Below are positions 7,228 to 14,913 of a stretch of 19,045 bases of DNA, one piece after another. The notes below the pieces were generated by a model. It saw nothing but the letters and a program-made list of their open reading frames with translations. It was not told where the DNA came from and ran no database searches. The position numbers were made by a program, and so were the translations under genes. This DNA comes from Patescibacteria group bacterium (GTDB lineage Bacteria; Patescibacteriota; Gracilibacteria; UBA1369). The first letter of the stretch is position 1, and each line of letters opens with the position of its first letter. The DNA is taken from contig JAHJEW010000114.1 in assembly GCA_018825335.1 (NCBI GenBank), positions 1 to 19,045 on the forward strand. Reading direction: 5' to 3'.

Positions 7228-7252
7228 TAAACTATAAATACTACGATATTTT
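7223..7252 (+). promoter_or_regulatory. IS-flank hybrid promoter for the rightward RSH gene
   Basis: TTGACT (7223-7228) with an 18-bp spacer and TATTTT (7247-7252). The start would be near 7259, leaving a leader of about 45 nt. Five of six -35 bases belong to the IS end, mirroring the left side. Confidence 0.4.
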
Positions 7253-7304
7253 GATATTCTCAAAAAGACCGCCAGAACTGAAACATCCTTAATTAGCAGA
7301 ATAT

Positions 7305-10300
7305 ATGGATGAAAAGAGTGAATTAAATGCGTTGTTGGATAAAACAAGGGCTTATCGTCCTTCTTCTTTTGAAGAGAATAAGATTCGGGATGCCTATTAT
7401 TTTGCCCGCGAAGCCCATACAAACCAGCGTCGGGAAACCGGAGATCCCTATTTTTCACATGTTTATAATACTGCATTATTTCTTACCGATCTGCACGCGG
7501 ATGAGGATACGATTTGTGCTGCATTGCTTCATGATGCGGTTGAAGACACTGAAACAACTTTGGCAGACATTAAATGCCGATTTGGCGAAACAGTTGCAAA
7601 ACTGGTACAGGGCGTGACCAAGGTGTCAAAGGTTAGATATCACGACAGAATGGAAGACAGGCAAATAGTAAGCCTGAGAAAGATGTTTGTGAGCATGGCT
7701 GATGATTTAAGAGTTATTATCATCAAACTTGCGGACCGTCTTCATAATATGCGGACACTTGATGCCGTGAGACCGGATAAACAGCTCAGAATAGCAAAAG
7801 AAACACTGGAGATTTATTGTCCGCTGGCAAATTTGCTGGGCATATGGCATCTGCGCTGGCAACTGGAAGACCTGTGTTTTAAATATCTGTATTCAACCGA
7901 ATATCAGAAAATTGACAGGTTTTTCGGGGAATACAGGGAAGGCAGTGAAATATATATTGAAAAACTGAAAAAACTGATTCTGGAAAAGCTTAAGGCGCAA
8001 AAAATCGACTGTTTGGTTGAGGGTCGGGCGAAGCATTATTACAGCATCTACCAGAAGCTGGAAAAACAAAAAAGAAAACCTGAAAACGTATATGACATTT
8101 TCGCGCTGAGAATCATTGTAAAGGAACCCGATGAATGTTACCGGGTTCTTGGCACGATTCATTCCCTGTGGAGGCCCCGATTTAACCGTTTTAAGGATTA
8201 CATTGCGGTGCCCAAATCAAACGGGTATCAAAGTATACATACCACTGTCTTCGGTCCCGACGGGAAAAACGTGGAAATCCAGATAAGGACGGCCAAAATG
8301 CACGATGAAGCCGAATATGGAGTGGCATCACACTGGCTTTACAAACACGACATCTCACCCCATAGGCTAAACAAGGCAGACTGGATGGGACAGCTCTTAA
8401 ATTTACAGAAGGTGCAGAAAGACAACGTGAATTTTGTTAAAAATCTTAAAGTCGACATATTGCGCGACAGGATCTTTTTATTTACGCAGAAAGGAGAAAT
8501 TATCGATCTACCGCAAGGTGCAACCGTGCTTGATTTTGCCTATGCCATTCATAGCAATATCGGCAACCATTTTAAAAAAGCTTATGTCAACGGAGTTGAA
8601 TCTCCGCGGGATAAAGCTTTGGAAACCGGTGATACCGTGGAAATTATAACATCGGCGGAAAATACCCCTGACCTTTCCTGGATCAAACAGACCAAAACAA
8701 GTCAGGCCACGGAAAGAATAAGGTCTTTTTTAAGGAAAGAGTCCAAAGAAAATAAGGTGCAAATCGGAGAAAAAGTGTTTAAAAAAACTTTTGAAAGAAC
8801 TGGCAAGGACGACTTGCTGAAATTTTTTCATCACAGGAATTTTAATCCCACTTTAAAGTTATATGGTCTTAAGACTATTGAAGATTTATATAAGGCGATT
8901 TGCGAAGAAACCGTGGATCCGGCCGATATTATTGAAAAAGTTTATACCAAAGAGAAAATATTTCCCGGCTACTTTTTGCTAAGAAGGGATCAAAACGTAT
9001 TGAACAAGGAAGCGCAACTGATAAACGTGGAAATAAGCGGACGTGACAGGATAGGAATCCTTGGCGACATTGCCGGCACGATATCAAAGGAAGGAGTTAA
9101 TATATCCTCTTTTAAGGTTTTGGGGCTATTCGATACCAGCCGCTTTTATTATTTGGCGAAACTGGAAATACCGTCTTTTGAAGTGCTTGAGAATTTGTTT
9201 GAAAAACTTGATCAAATTGAAAGCGTGGAAACCGTCCGCAGGATTGCGCGGCCTTTCAGTAACCTGATCATTAAAGCCGTGATACCGCTGCTGCTGATGA
9301 TAGCGCATATTGTTCTGCTCAATTATCTTCAATCCAATTTGATCCTCTTTTTCTTTTCGTTCCTTATGCCCGCCTATGCGGTTTGGAGGTTCAGCAGGTT
9401 CGCAGATAACCAGACGGGATTTTATTTAAGCAAGATGGAGAGCTTTGTTTTGTCGATGATTATTGCCTTTATGGGATTTTCCTTTTGCTATTGGGAATTA
9501 TTTTTTTACAACATGCCTAAATTCAGCTTTGAATTTATATATTTGCTTGTTTTAATTATGCCGTATTTATTATTGAAAACCGGCATATATTTGTTCCAGT
9601 CCATTAGCCAGAAAGGCAGATCCGGCTTTGTGCTGGTTAATAAATTGGGTGAAAAGACACTTATTGATAAAAATATCCTTCATCCTGATCAGAAAAGCGC
9701 TTCATATAAGGGAATTGTCGTGGCGTATGAAAAATATCTGCTCAGTACTTACCAGAAAAATTATCAGCAATATAATTGCTGGAGAGATCACTACAAAAAA
9801 ATCCATGACCAGATAAATCTGCTCATCGGTGAAAGTGATAATCTTGCCGATAAGGTTATCGCCCTGATCGGGTGCGGTCCGGAACCGGGCAACCGCGACT
9901 TTTCCCCAAAACTTATTAACCTGCTTAGAAACGGAAAATTGAAGAAAGTTGTTTTAATTGATTTTTCAAGGAATATTCTGGTTTCCGCAATATATAATCT
10001 GATGAAAAAAGGCATAGATCCATCACGCATCAGCGCCTATCAAATGGATCTAACCAAAGGTTTGAGCGCCCATTATTCCTGTATAATGGCACAGGCGAAT
10101 AAGAAATTAGACTATATAAAAGCGGTCGAAGACGCCAATAATGACCTTTCTGCACAAATCAATGAAACTGCTGCAAAAGAAGGCTTTGCCATTAACGAAG
10201 AAGACCGTTTTGACTTTTTTATTTCCTCAATGTTCGCAACATCAACACTGGTACCGGTGATTAATAACTGCATCGCCAAAGTGCGGGATAATACCCGTCT

Positions 10301-10616
10301 GACTCATACTCAAAAAGACTGGATATTAGATCAATGCAATAAATTTCACCAAAATTACAATACCTTTATTGTAGATCTTACTACAAATGAAATCATCAGG
10401 CTCGGTAAAAACGAACAAAGGGGGCTAATCATTGCGGACACTGAAAAAATTTATAAAGGTGTCAATAAAGTCAAAAAAACCGTTGCTGCACCTATGGAAG
10501 ATACCTGTAGAAAAAGCCCGGAGGTCAAAGATATTCAATTATACCATTGGCTGTGGCAAGACGAAAGTGACCATTATCATGCGATTCAGAGTTTAATTCT
10601 GGAAATAAAAAAGTAG
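7305..10616 (+). CDS. Membrane-anchored bifunctional RelA/SpoT fused to a methyltransferase-like Rossmann domain, 1103 aa
   Basis: Residues 1-190 form the HD hydrolase (H38, H52, H76-D77, D144). Residues 235-345 form the synthetase with all key residues: R241, K243, D264, Y308 and E324. An RFKD motif (295-298) is typical of bifunctional Rel enzymes. TGS is at 388-448 and ACT at 572-648; no zinc-finger cysteines lie between. Typical Rel ends here, but this protein adds four hydrophobic helices (about 653-672, 677-695, 711-733, 742-765) and a cytosolic Rossmann domain (800-1103) with a GCGPEPGN loop (856-863), IDFS (D886), YQMDLT (912-917) and WLWQDESDHYH (1082-1092). That domain is homologous to the next gene's product. 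It should make and degrade (p)ppGpp at the membrane. The role of the Rossmann part, possibly SAM binding, is unknown. The starts of synthetase and fusion are in one uninterrupted frame. Confidence 0.9.
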   Translation: MDEKSELNALLDKTRAYRPSSFEENKIRDAYYFAREAHTNQRRETGDPYFSHVYNTALFLTDLHADEDTICAALLHDAVEDTETTLADIKCRFGETVAKLVQGVTKVSKVRYHDRMEDRQIVSLRKMFVSMADDLRVIIIKLADRLHNMRTLDAVRPDKQLRIAKETLEIYCPLANLLGIWHLRWQLEDLCFKYLYSTEYQKIDRFFGEYREGSEIYIEKLKKLILEKLKAQKIDCLVEGRAKHYYSIYQKLEKQKRKPENVYDIFALRIIVKEPDECYRVLGTIHSLWRPRFNRFKDYIAVPKSNGYQSIHTTVFGPDGKNVEIQIRTAKMHDEAEYGVASHWLYKHDISPHRLNKADWMGQLLNLQKVQKDNVNFVKNLKVDILRDRIFLFTQKGEIIDLPQGATVLDFAYAIHSNIGNHFKKAYVNGVESPRDKALETGDTVEIITSAENTPDLSWIKQTKTSQATERIRSFLRKESKENKVQIGEKVFKKTFERTGKDDLLKFFHHRNFNPTLKLYGLKTIEDLYKAICEETVDPADIIEKVYTKEKIFPGYFLLRRDQNVLNKEAQLINVEISGRDRIGILGDIAGTISKEGVNISSFKVLGLFDTSRFYYLAKLEIPSFEVLENLFEKLDQIESVETVRRIARPFSNLIIKAVIPLLLMIAHIVLLNYLQSNLILFFFSFLMPAYAVWRFSRFADNQTGFYLSKMESFVLSMIIAFMGFSFCYWELFFYNMPKFSFEFIYLLVLIMPYLLLKTGIYLFQSISQKGRSGFVLVNKLGEKTLIDKNILHPDQKSASYKGIVVAYEKYLLSTYQKNYQQYNCWRDHYKKIHDQINLLIGESDNLADKVIALIGCGPEPGNRDFSPKLINLLRNGKLKKVVLIDFSRNILVSAIYNLMKKGIDPSRISAYQMDLTKGLSAHYSCIMAQANKKLDYIKAVEDANNDLSAQINETAAKEGFAINEEDRFDFFISSMFATSTLVPVINNCIAKVRDNTRLTHTQKDWILDQCNKFHQNYNTFIVDLTTNEIIRLGKNEQRGLIIADTEKIYKGVNKVKKTVAAPMEDTCRKSPEVKDIQLYHWLWQDESDHYHAIQSLILEIKK

Positions 10617-10623
10617 TTTTCAC

Positions 10624-10653
10624 TTGACAAGACTGGACGAAATATCATAAAGT
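10624..10653 (+). promoter_or_regulatory. Promoter of the 599-aa gene
   Basis: TTGACA (10624-10629), an 18-bp spacer and TAAAGT (10648-10653, four of six) lie in the 60-bp gap. The start would be near 10660, so the AT-rich leader is under 20 nt. The gene can thus be expressed apart from the upstream RSH gene. Confidence 0.45.
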
Positions 10654-10676
10654 CATCTCCATTTTATTATTTTTAT

Positions 10677-12476
10677 ATGGGGTCTGTAGATGATGAAATT
10701 AAGGATGGTGATGAAGAGCTCAAAATGAGCGTCCAGAAAGATAGGCAAGAGTTGGATGATTCCGCCATCGGGCCAATCATGCATGGACAGGAGTTAGCGC
10801 CGTACGATGACCGTCCGTCCGTAGAGGATGCTTCGGTTGGGATAAAAGGCGAAGCAAGATCGATTGAGCAGGAGATATGCCGAAAAACATATAGGGGTGT
10901 ACCAATATTTGATGATCTTAATGCGCATAGATACCGGGAGGTTTTGGAGAGCTATGAATCGTATATGCTCGCATACGAGTCAATGGCGGCTATGTGGAAG
11001 GATCACTATGCCAATGTTCAGCGTGCCATTGACCTTGCGATAGGTTTATCACCATCCAGAAGTGGAAAGAGTTCTTATAAAATCACCCCGCATGAACGGG
11101 AAAAACTGCAAGAGATCGGGCGTATAGCCGTTTTCGGTTGCGGCTTTAATCCCACCCGTGAGCTAAGCCCAAAGATGATTCAAGCCCTGGCCGATGGGTT
11201 GGTGGAATTGATATTAGTGGATTTTTCCAGAAAATCACTCCGTTCATCAATCAATTTCTTTTTGGCAATTGGAATCAAACCAAAAGCTGCCTACCAAATG
11301 GACCTGACCATGGGTACGGCGGCTTATATAAACAGTTATGCGACTAACCTCAAGCGTGAAATGGATGAGGCTCCCGGTGGCTGTGATCTGAATATTTTTA
11401 TCGACCTTATTGATAATGAGGTTGATTCGATTATAGAAGCATATGAAAAAGGGAGAAATATCCCCGGGTTTTTCAATAATTACCCAATGAACGAAGATGA
11501 CAGGCCGGGGCTGGCAGTTTCCACCATGGTTACCGCCGCGACTTTTTTGACAATTTATGACTATCTTTTAAAGATTGTCAAGAAATCCGAGATGGCCGAC
11601 GTTCTGATTGAGAAATTGAGGGCAATTCACGCAAAATTTAATGCATTTGTTTTGAGATTAAATGCGACAAAGATTGCCGAGTTGAGCAAAGATAACTCCA
11701 ATGTTCTGATTATTACGGATGTTAACAAAGTCAACCTGCCGTCAGCCCAAATTACAAACGATGTGAAGCCGGCAGATGCCGAGAGTATCAGAAACGCCAT
11801 TAATGCATTGGTGAACGGATCCGCCACTGCCACCGATTCATTGCTTGCTGAATTTGTGGATAACGAAATAAGAATGAGCAGAGATGGTAGAACATGCGAA
11901 TCGCTGGAAGAAATTGTCAGATCTGTGGCGGCAATAAGGGACGCAACTTTTGTGACACTTGGACCGGGAAAACATAATCCTGCAAGCCCGCGGAATTGGA
12001 TGTGGTGGGATGATCCCGGGAACGAATCTGATGACCCGGGGCACGGGCATGAAGTTCATGTTGTTAATTATAGACTGGATAAAGGCGTAAAGAGAACAAT
12101 CATAGGGCTTTTTAAGAATTTACCCGCTGATATCATTGCAAGCGGCGATCCTGTTGCCGCGGCTCATTTTATAAAAGACGAATTGACAGAAAATAATGAC
12201 AGCGAGGCATGCCTAAGATGGCTTGTGGAACTGAATATACCACTGGAGGATGTGCCACCCGATGACATGCTGGACAGGCATCGCCCCTATATGAACAAAG
12301 GAGCTTACCAAATTATTGATCAGGTTCCCCGAGAGGATATTGAACGGGGTTGGGAACAGGCTTTAGCCTATCTGCAGAAGGAGTATGACTGGCAAAATGA
12401 CGGAATTACCAGAGGCCATATCAAGACAGGGATGGACTGGCTTAGGCGTTTTGTTAAGGAGTTAAGGAAAGATTAA
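10677..12476 (+). CDS. Soluble paralogue of the RSH-fused Rossmann domain, 599 aa
   Basis: Residues about 82-465 align with 798-1100 of the upstream fusion. Shared are a helical lead-in (WKDHY against WRDHY), the glycine loop FGCGFNPTRELSPK (153-166), LVDFSRKSL (180-188), AYQMDLT (205-211), VSTMVTAATF (281-290), LIITDVNK (344-351) and WMWWDDP followed by GHGHEVH (441-461). These fit a SAM-methyltransferase-type Rossmann fold, possibly a remote relative of EgtD. The catalytic activity is not established. Residues 1-80 are acidic and probably disordered. Residues 470-599 form an extra helical tail, not present in the fusion, that I do not recognise. There are no membrane helices. It has its own promoter and no Shine-Dalgarno sequence. 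Confidence 0.7.
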   Translation: MGSVDDEIKDGDEELKMSVQKDRQELDDSAIGPIMHGQELAPYDDRPSVEDASVGIKGEARSIEQEICRKTYRGVPIFDDLNAHRYREVLESYESYMLAYESMAAMWKDHYANVQRAIDLAIGLSPSRSGKSSYKITPHEREKLQEIGRIAVFGCGFNPTRELSPKMIQALADGLVELILVDFSRKSLRSSINFFLAIGIKPKAAYQMDLTMGTAAYINSYATNLKREMDEAPGGCDLNIFIDLIDNEVDSIIEAYEKGRNIPGFFNNYPMNEDDRPGLAVSTMVTAATFLTIYDYLLKIVKKSEMADVLIEKLRAIHAKFNAFVLRLNATKIAELSKDNSNVLIITDVNKVNLPSAQITNDVKPADAESIRNAINALVNGSATATDSLLAEFVDNEIRMSRDGRTCESLEEIVRSVAAIRDATFVTLGPGKHNPASPRNWMWWDDPGNESDDPGHGHEVHVVNYRLDKGVKRTIIGLFKNLPADIIASGDPVAAAHFIKDELTENNDSEACLRWLVELNIPLEDVPPDDMLDRHRPYMNKGAYQIIDQVPREDIERGWEQALAYLQKEYDWQNDGITRGHIKTGMDWLRRFVKELRKD

Positions 12477-12485
12477 GAATAAATC

Positions 12486-12535
12486 AACCCGATTATGGAT
12501 GGGTTTCTGGATAAGACCCGTATGGGCTTTTTTTC
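12486..12535 (+). terminator. Probable terminator after the 599-aa gene
   Basis: AGACCC (12514-12519) can pair with GGGCTT (12524-12529) around a four-base loop, followed by a run of T to 12534. Upstream AACCC (12486-12490) pairs with GGGTTT (12501-12506), which can instead pair with AGACCC. The final stem is weak (three G-C pairs plus flanking pairs), so the call is moderate. Confidence 0.45.
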
Positions 12536-12590
12536 TTTGATTGAAATTACCGTCCTTTTCGGGTAGAGTTTTATGGCGTTTTGCAGATTA

Positions 12591-12621
12591 CAGGCCCGAG
12601 CCGGGGTAGCTCAGTGAGAGC
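12591..12621 (+). pseudogene. Partial copy of the tRNA-Phe 5' end
   Basis: This 31-bp stretch repeats 12692-12724: the upstream CAGGCCCG plus GCCGGGGTAGCTCAGTG and GAGC, with one substitution and a 2-base loss in the D-loop. What follows does not fold into an anticodon or T arm, so it is a fragment rather than a tRNA. Confidence 0.65.
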
Positions 12622-12700
12622 CTTCAGCTCAAAAAAGAGCGCGTTTACGCGGGCGTGAGTAAGAGTGCAAGTACAATTGGGTGATGCATGTCAGGCCCGT

Positions 12701-12775
12701 GCCGGGGTAGCTCAGTGGTAGAGCGAAGGACTGAAAATCCTTGCGTCGGTGGTTCAATTCCGCCCCTCGGCACCA
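12701..12775 (+). tRNA. tRNA-Phe (GAA), CCA encoded
   Basis: A complete cloverleaf is visible: acceptor GCCGGGG/CCTCGGC (one G.T pair), D arm GCTC/GAGC, anticodon stem AAGGA/TCCTT with loop CTGAAAA (anticodon GAA), and T stem GGTGG/CCGCC with loop TTCAATT. The discriminator base is A and CCA is encoded. Partial copies flank it on both sides. Confidence 0.95.
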
Positions 12776-12800
12776 CTTTCTGTGTTTTTCTTGCTGATTC

Positions 12801-12862
12801 GTCCTTCGCATTGCGAAGGACTGGCTTCAGATAATGGCCTTGCGTCGGTGGCTGCATCCCGC
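12801..12862 (+). pseudogene. Partial copy of the tRNA-Phe anticodon and T arms
   Basis: GCGAAGGACTG (12813-12823) and CCTTGCGTCGGTGG (12838-12851), then a diverged T loop, repeat the tRNA's 12723-12764, with an insertion where the anticodon loop would be. The left part also forms a perfect 9-bp hairpin (12801-12809 with 12813-12821). It is non-functional as a tRNA. Confidence 0.6.
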
Positions 12863-12867
12863 GGGAA

Positions 12868-13851
12868 TTATCTAGCTCTGCATAGAGCAATTGATGCAAG
12901 GTTGTTGACCATTTTTGAATACGATTCCTTTTTGACCATTTTCATAGCTCTGCTGAAATAGCCTTTTCCCATCCCGGGCACCAAATTGGCTTCCAGAAAG
13001 AATAATCGATTGTTTTGATCCATTCTAAAATCTATTCTTCCATAATCTCTAGCGCCAAGTGCTCTGAATGACTGCTTGGCTAGCTTTGCTATCTGTTTGA
13101 AGAGTTGAATGTCTATTATCTGGATTACTGATTCGCTGTCTTCCTTCTTATCTTTCTTGCTTAAAAAGCGATATCCTCTTGAGTTTATTTGGGCAATTAA
13201 TTCAACAGGATAAGCTTCAAGTTTTTTTGTATTCAAATCTCTTATTATCCCTACTGTAAACTCCCTTCCTGATAAGTATTTTTCAACCAGCACTTTATCA
13301 TGATGCTCATTATGGAGCTGTTTGACCTTTGCCTTAAACTCGCTAAAGTTTCGAACCACAGACCCTTCGTCAATCCCTCTGCTGTCTCCCTCATACATGG
13401 GCTTAATGAAAAGCGGGTAACTGACTGGTAGCACGGATTGCTTATTAAACTGACCGGGAAATGCTGTAAAAAACTTTGCTGTTGGAATTTTCAGCTTCAA
13501 TAGCGCTTTCTTTGCTTTAACCTTATTTATCTCCAGTGCCAGTGCTTCTGTTTCGGATCCTGTGTGATTTATTCCGTGTTCTTTGAGGATGGATGAAAGC
13601 CAGATTTTATTTTTTGATGTTCTTTTTTTGTCCTCTTCATTAAATCCTAAATACTTAACACCTGAGAATACCAGGTCAGGTTTTCTACTAATTAAATTCT
13701 TTAGATCTATTTCGGTTTTAATGTTCGTTACCTTCACATTTTGGAAGTTCTTTTCAAGCGACTCTTTGACTGCTTTAACGGTACTCCTAGGCATTAGGTC
13801 TAAGCCAACAGTATTGGTCACAACAATTTCAATGCGCATTTGCTTGTTCAT
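12868..13851 (-). CDS. ATP-grasp ligase of the D-Ala-D-Ala ligase type, 327 aa
   Basis: The fold is that of D-alanine-D-alanine ligase-like ATP-grasp enzymes, which join an amino acid carboxylate to an amine through an acyl phosphate. Visible landmarks: LFIKPMYEGDSRGI (147-160) as ATP-binding lysine and glycine loop, VLVEKYLSGREFTVG (188-201), and the metal-binding end GRIDFRMD (D274) with FFLEANLVPGMGKGYFSRA (E287, N289). Length is close to Ddl (about 300-370 aa). The canonical Ddl serine-rich loop is replaced by GDSRGI, as in several Ddl-like ligases of unknown substrate, so I do not name it ddl. It has its own leftward promoter. It ends just beside the tRNA-Phe fragment. Confidence 0.8.
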   Translation of the reverse strand: MNKQMRIEIVVTNTVGLDLMPRSTVKAVKESLEKNFQNVKVTNIKTEIDLKNLISRKPDLVFSGVKYLGFNEEDKKRTSKNKIWLSSILKEHGINHTGSETEALALEINKVKAKKALLKLKIPTAKFFTAFPGQFNKQSVLPVSYPLFIKPMYEGDSRGIDEGSVVRNFSEFKAKVKQLHNEHHDKVLVEKYLSGREFTVGIIRDLNTKKLEAYPVELIAQINSRGYRFLSKKDKKEDSESVIQIIDIQLFKQIAKLAKQSFRALGARDYGRIDFRMDQNNRLFFLEANLVPGMGKGYFSRAMKMVKKESYSKMVNNLASIALCRAR

Positions 13852-13888
13852 TTTGCTAATGGTTTAAAGGAGTCGTGTTATCCGCGTT

Positions 13889-13916
13889 ATTTTAACAGGT
13901 TTCCGGCGCTCGTCAA
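13889..13916 (-). promoter_or_regulatory. Promoter of the ATP-grasp gene
   Basis: Read leftward: TTGACG (13916-13911), 16-bp spacer, TAAAAT (13894-13889, five of six). The start would be near 13882, about 30 nt before the ATG. Confidence 0.5.
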
Positions 13917-14067
13917 TCCATGCCCTTTGAATACCATGGTGGACATTATTGCATGTCAAAAGATCCCATACCCCAGTTTTTCTAGAGAACCTATTTGCCC
14001 ATTTTCTTTTACTTTGGCCATTTTTATGGTTGTTTTTACAGTATTATTTCTACATATTTTGGCATCC

Positions 14068-14097
14068 TTGGCGAGTTTCAGGTGTATCCTCTATACT
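14068..14097 (+). promoter_or_regulatory. Possible promoter of the SRAP gene
   Basis: TTGGCG (14068-14073), an 18-bp spacer and TATACT (14092-14097). The -10 box lies in an imperfect dyad, GTAT-N5-ATAC (14084-14096). The half-site resembles the palindrome before lexA, but its spacing differs. Shared LexA control is only a guess. Confidence 0.35.
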
Positions 14098-14123
14098 GAA
14101 ATAAAGCTTTTTATCGTTAAAAA

Positions 14124-14774
14124 ATGTGCGGAGGTTTTACACTGACAAAAGATATTAAGAAGGTTGCCGTGCGGTTCGGGGCGGCGGCGCCCAAAAAGGG
14201 CATGAGTCCGCGGTTTAACGCGCGGCCAAAGCAGGAGATGCCGGTTATTCTTGGGAGTGATCCTGGGCGGATTCGGGTTGCGCGTTGGGGTATTTTACCG
14301 GCGTGGGCGAAGAAACATGGCAAACATGCTCAACTTATTAATGTGAGGATTGAGAGCGCGGGCAAGTTTGCTTTTAAGCGGGATTTTGGAGAGCGGCGCT
14401 GTCTTATTCCGGCGGACGGTTTTTTTGAGTGGGAGGAGACCGTCAGCGGGAAGCAGCCGCATTATTTTAGGCTGAAATCGGGGGAGCCTTTCGCTTTTGC
14501 GGGAATTTGGGAGGAGGATGAAGATTTGCAGGAACCGACTTTCGCTATTCTTACCACGGAGCCAAATGAGCTGGTGGGGCGGATTCATAATCGTATGCCG
14601 GTTATGCTAAAGCCGGAATTTGAGCGGGAGTGGCTTGCATCAGGGAAAGATGTGATTGAGCTGGTTGGCAAGCTGAAGCCTTATCCGGCGAAGGAGATGG
14701 TTGAATACAAGGTTTCGCGGGATGTTAATGTACCGGTTAACGATTCGCCGGAGCTGCTGGAACCGGTTTCGTGA
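14124..14774 (+). CDS. SRAP-domain protein (YedK/HMCES family), 216 aa
   Basis: SRAP proteins form a covalent crosslink through Cys2 with abasic sites in single-stranded DNA and so shield them. Key residues are present: Cys2 straight after the start Met, N32 in FNARP, ARWGILPAW (53-61), E102 in CLIPADGFFEW (93-103), and H155 in RIHNRMPV (153-160). The usual NAR motif reads INVR here (72-75). Length matches YedK (about 220 aa). The need for an N-terminal Cys fixes the start. Its G+C-rich codons (GCG, CGG, GGG) differ from the neighbouring genes and resemble lexA and dinB, suggesting a shared history or expression class. Confidence 0.93.
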   Translation: MCGGFTLTKDIKKVAVRFGAAAPKKGMSPRFNARPKQEMPVILGSDPGRIRVARWGILPAWAKKHGKHAQLINVRIESAGKFAFKRDFGERRCLIPADGFFEWEETVSGKQPHYFRLKSGEPFAFAGIWEEDEDLQEPTFAILTTEPNELVGRIHNRMPVMLKPEFEREWLASGKDVIELVGKLKPYPAKEMVEYKVSRDVNVPVNDSPELLEPVS

Positions 14775-14837
14775 TGTATTATAGCAGTGCGGCTTTTTCT
14801 ATTTATTCGGATTTAATTTGACGCTGGATCAACGTGG

Positions 14838-14866
14838 TTGACGCGGCTATTTTTTCATGTCATAAT
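14838..14866 (+). promoter_or_regulatory. Promoter of the TauE/SafE-type gene
   Basis: TTGACG (14838-14843), exact 17-bp spacer and CATAAT (14861-14866); each box matches five of six. The start would be near 14874, giving a leader of about 40 nt. Confidence 0.6.
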
Positions 14867-14913
14867 GTTAAGAATGATAAATTAATGACATAATTTTTGA
14901 ATAAACATTAGTT

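Noticed and set aside
12591..12700. A second complete tRNA gene upstream of tRNA-Phe
   Set aside because: After a good acceptor 5' strand and D arm, no anticodon stem, T arm or acceptor 3' strand can be formed.
12645..12899. A minus-strand reading frame with GIEPPTQGFSVLRSTTELP
   Set aside because: This is the well-known spurious translation of the antisense of a tRNA gene and occurs in many mis-annotated genomes.
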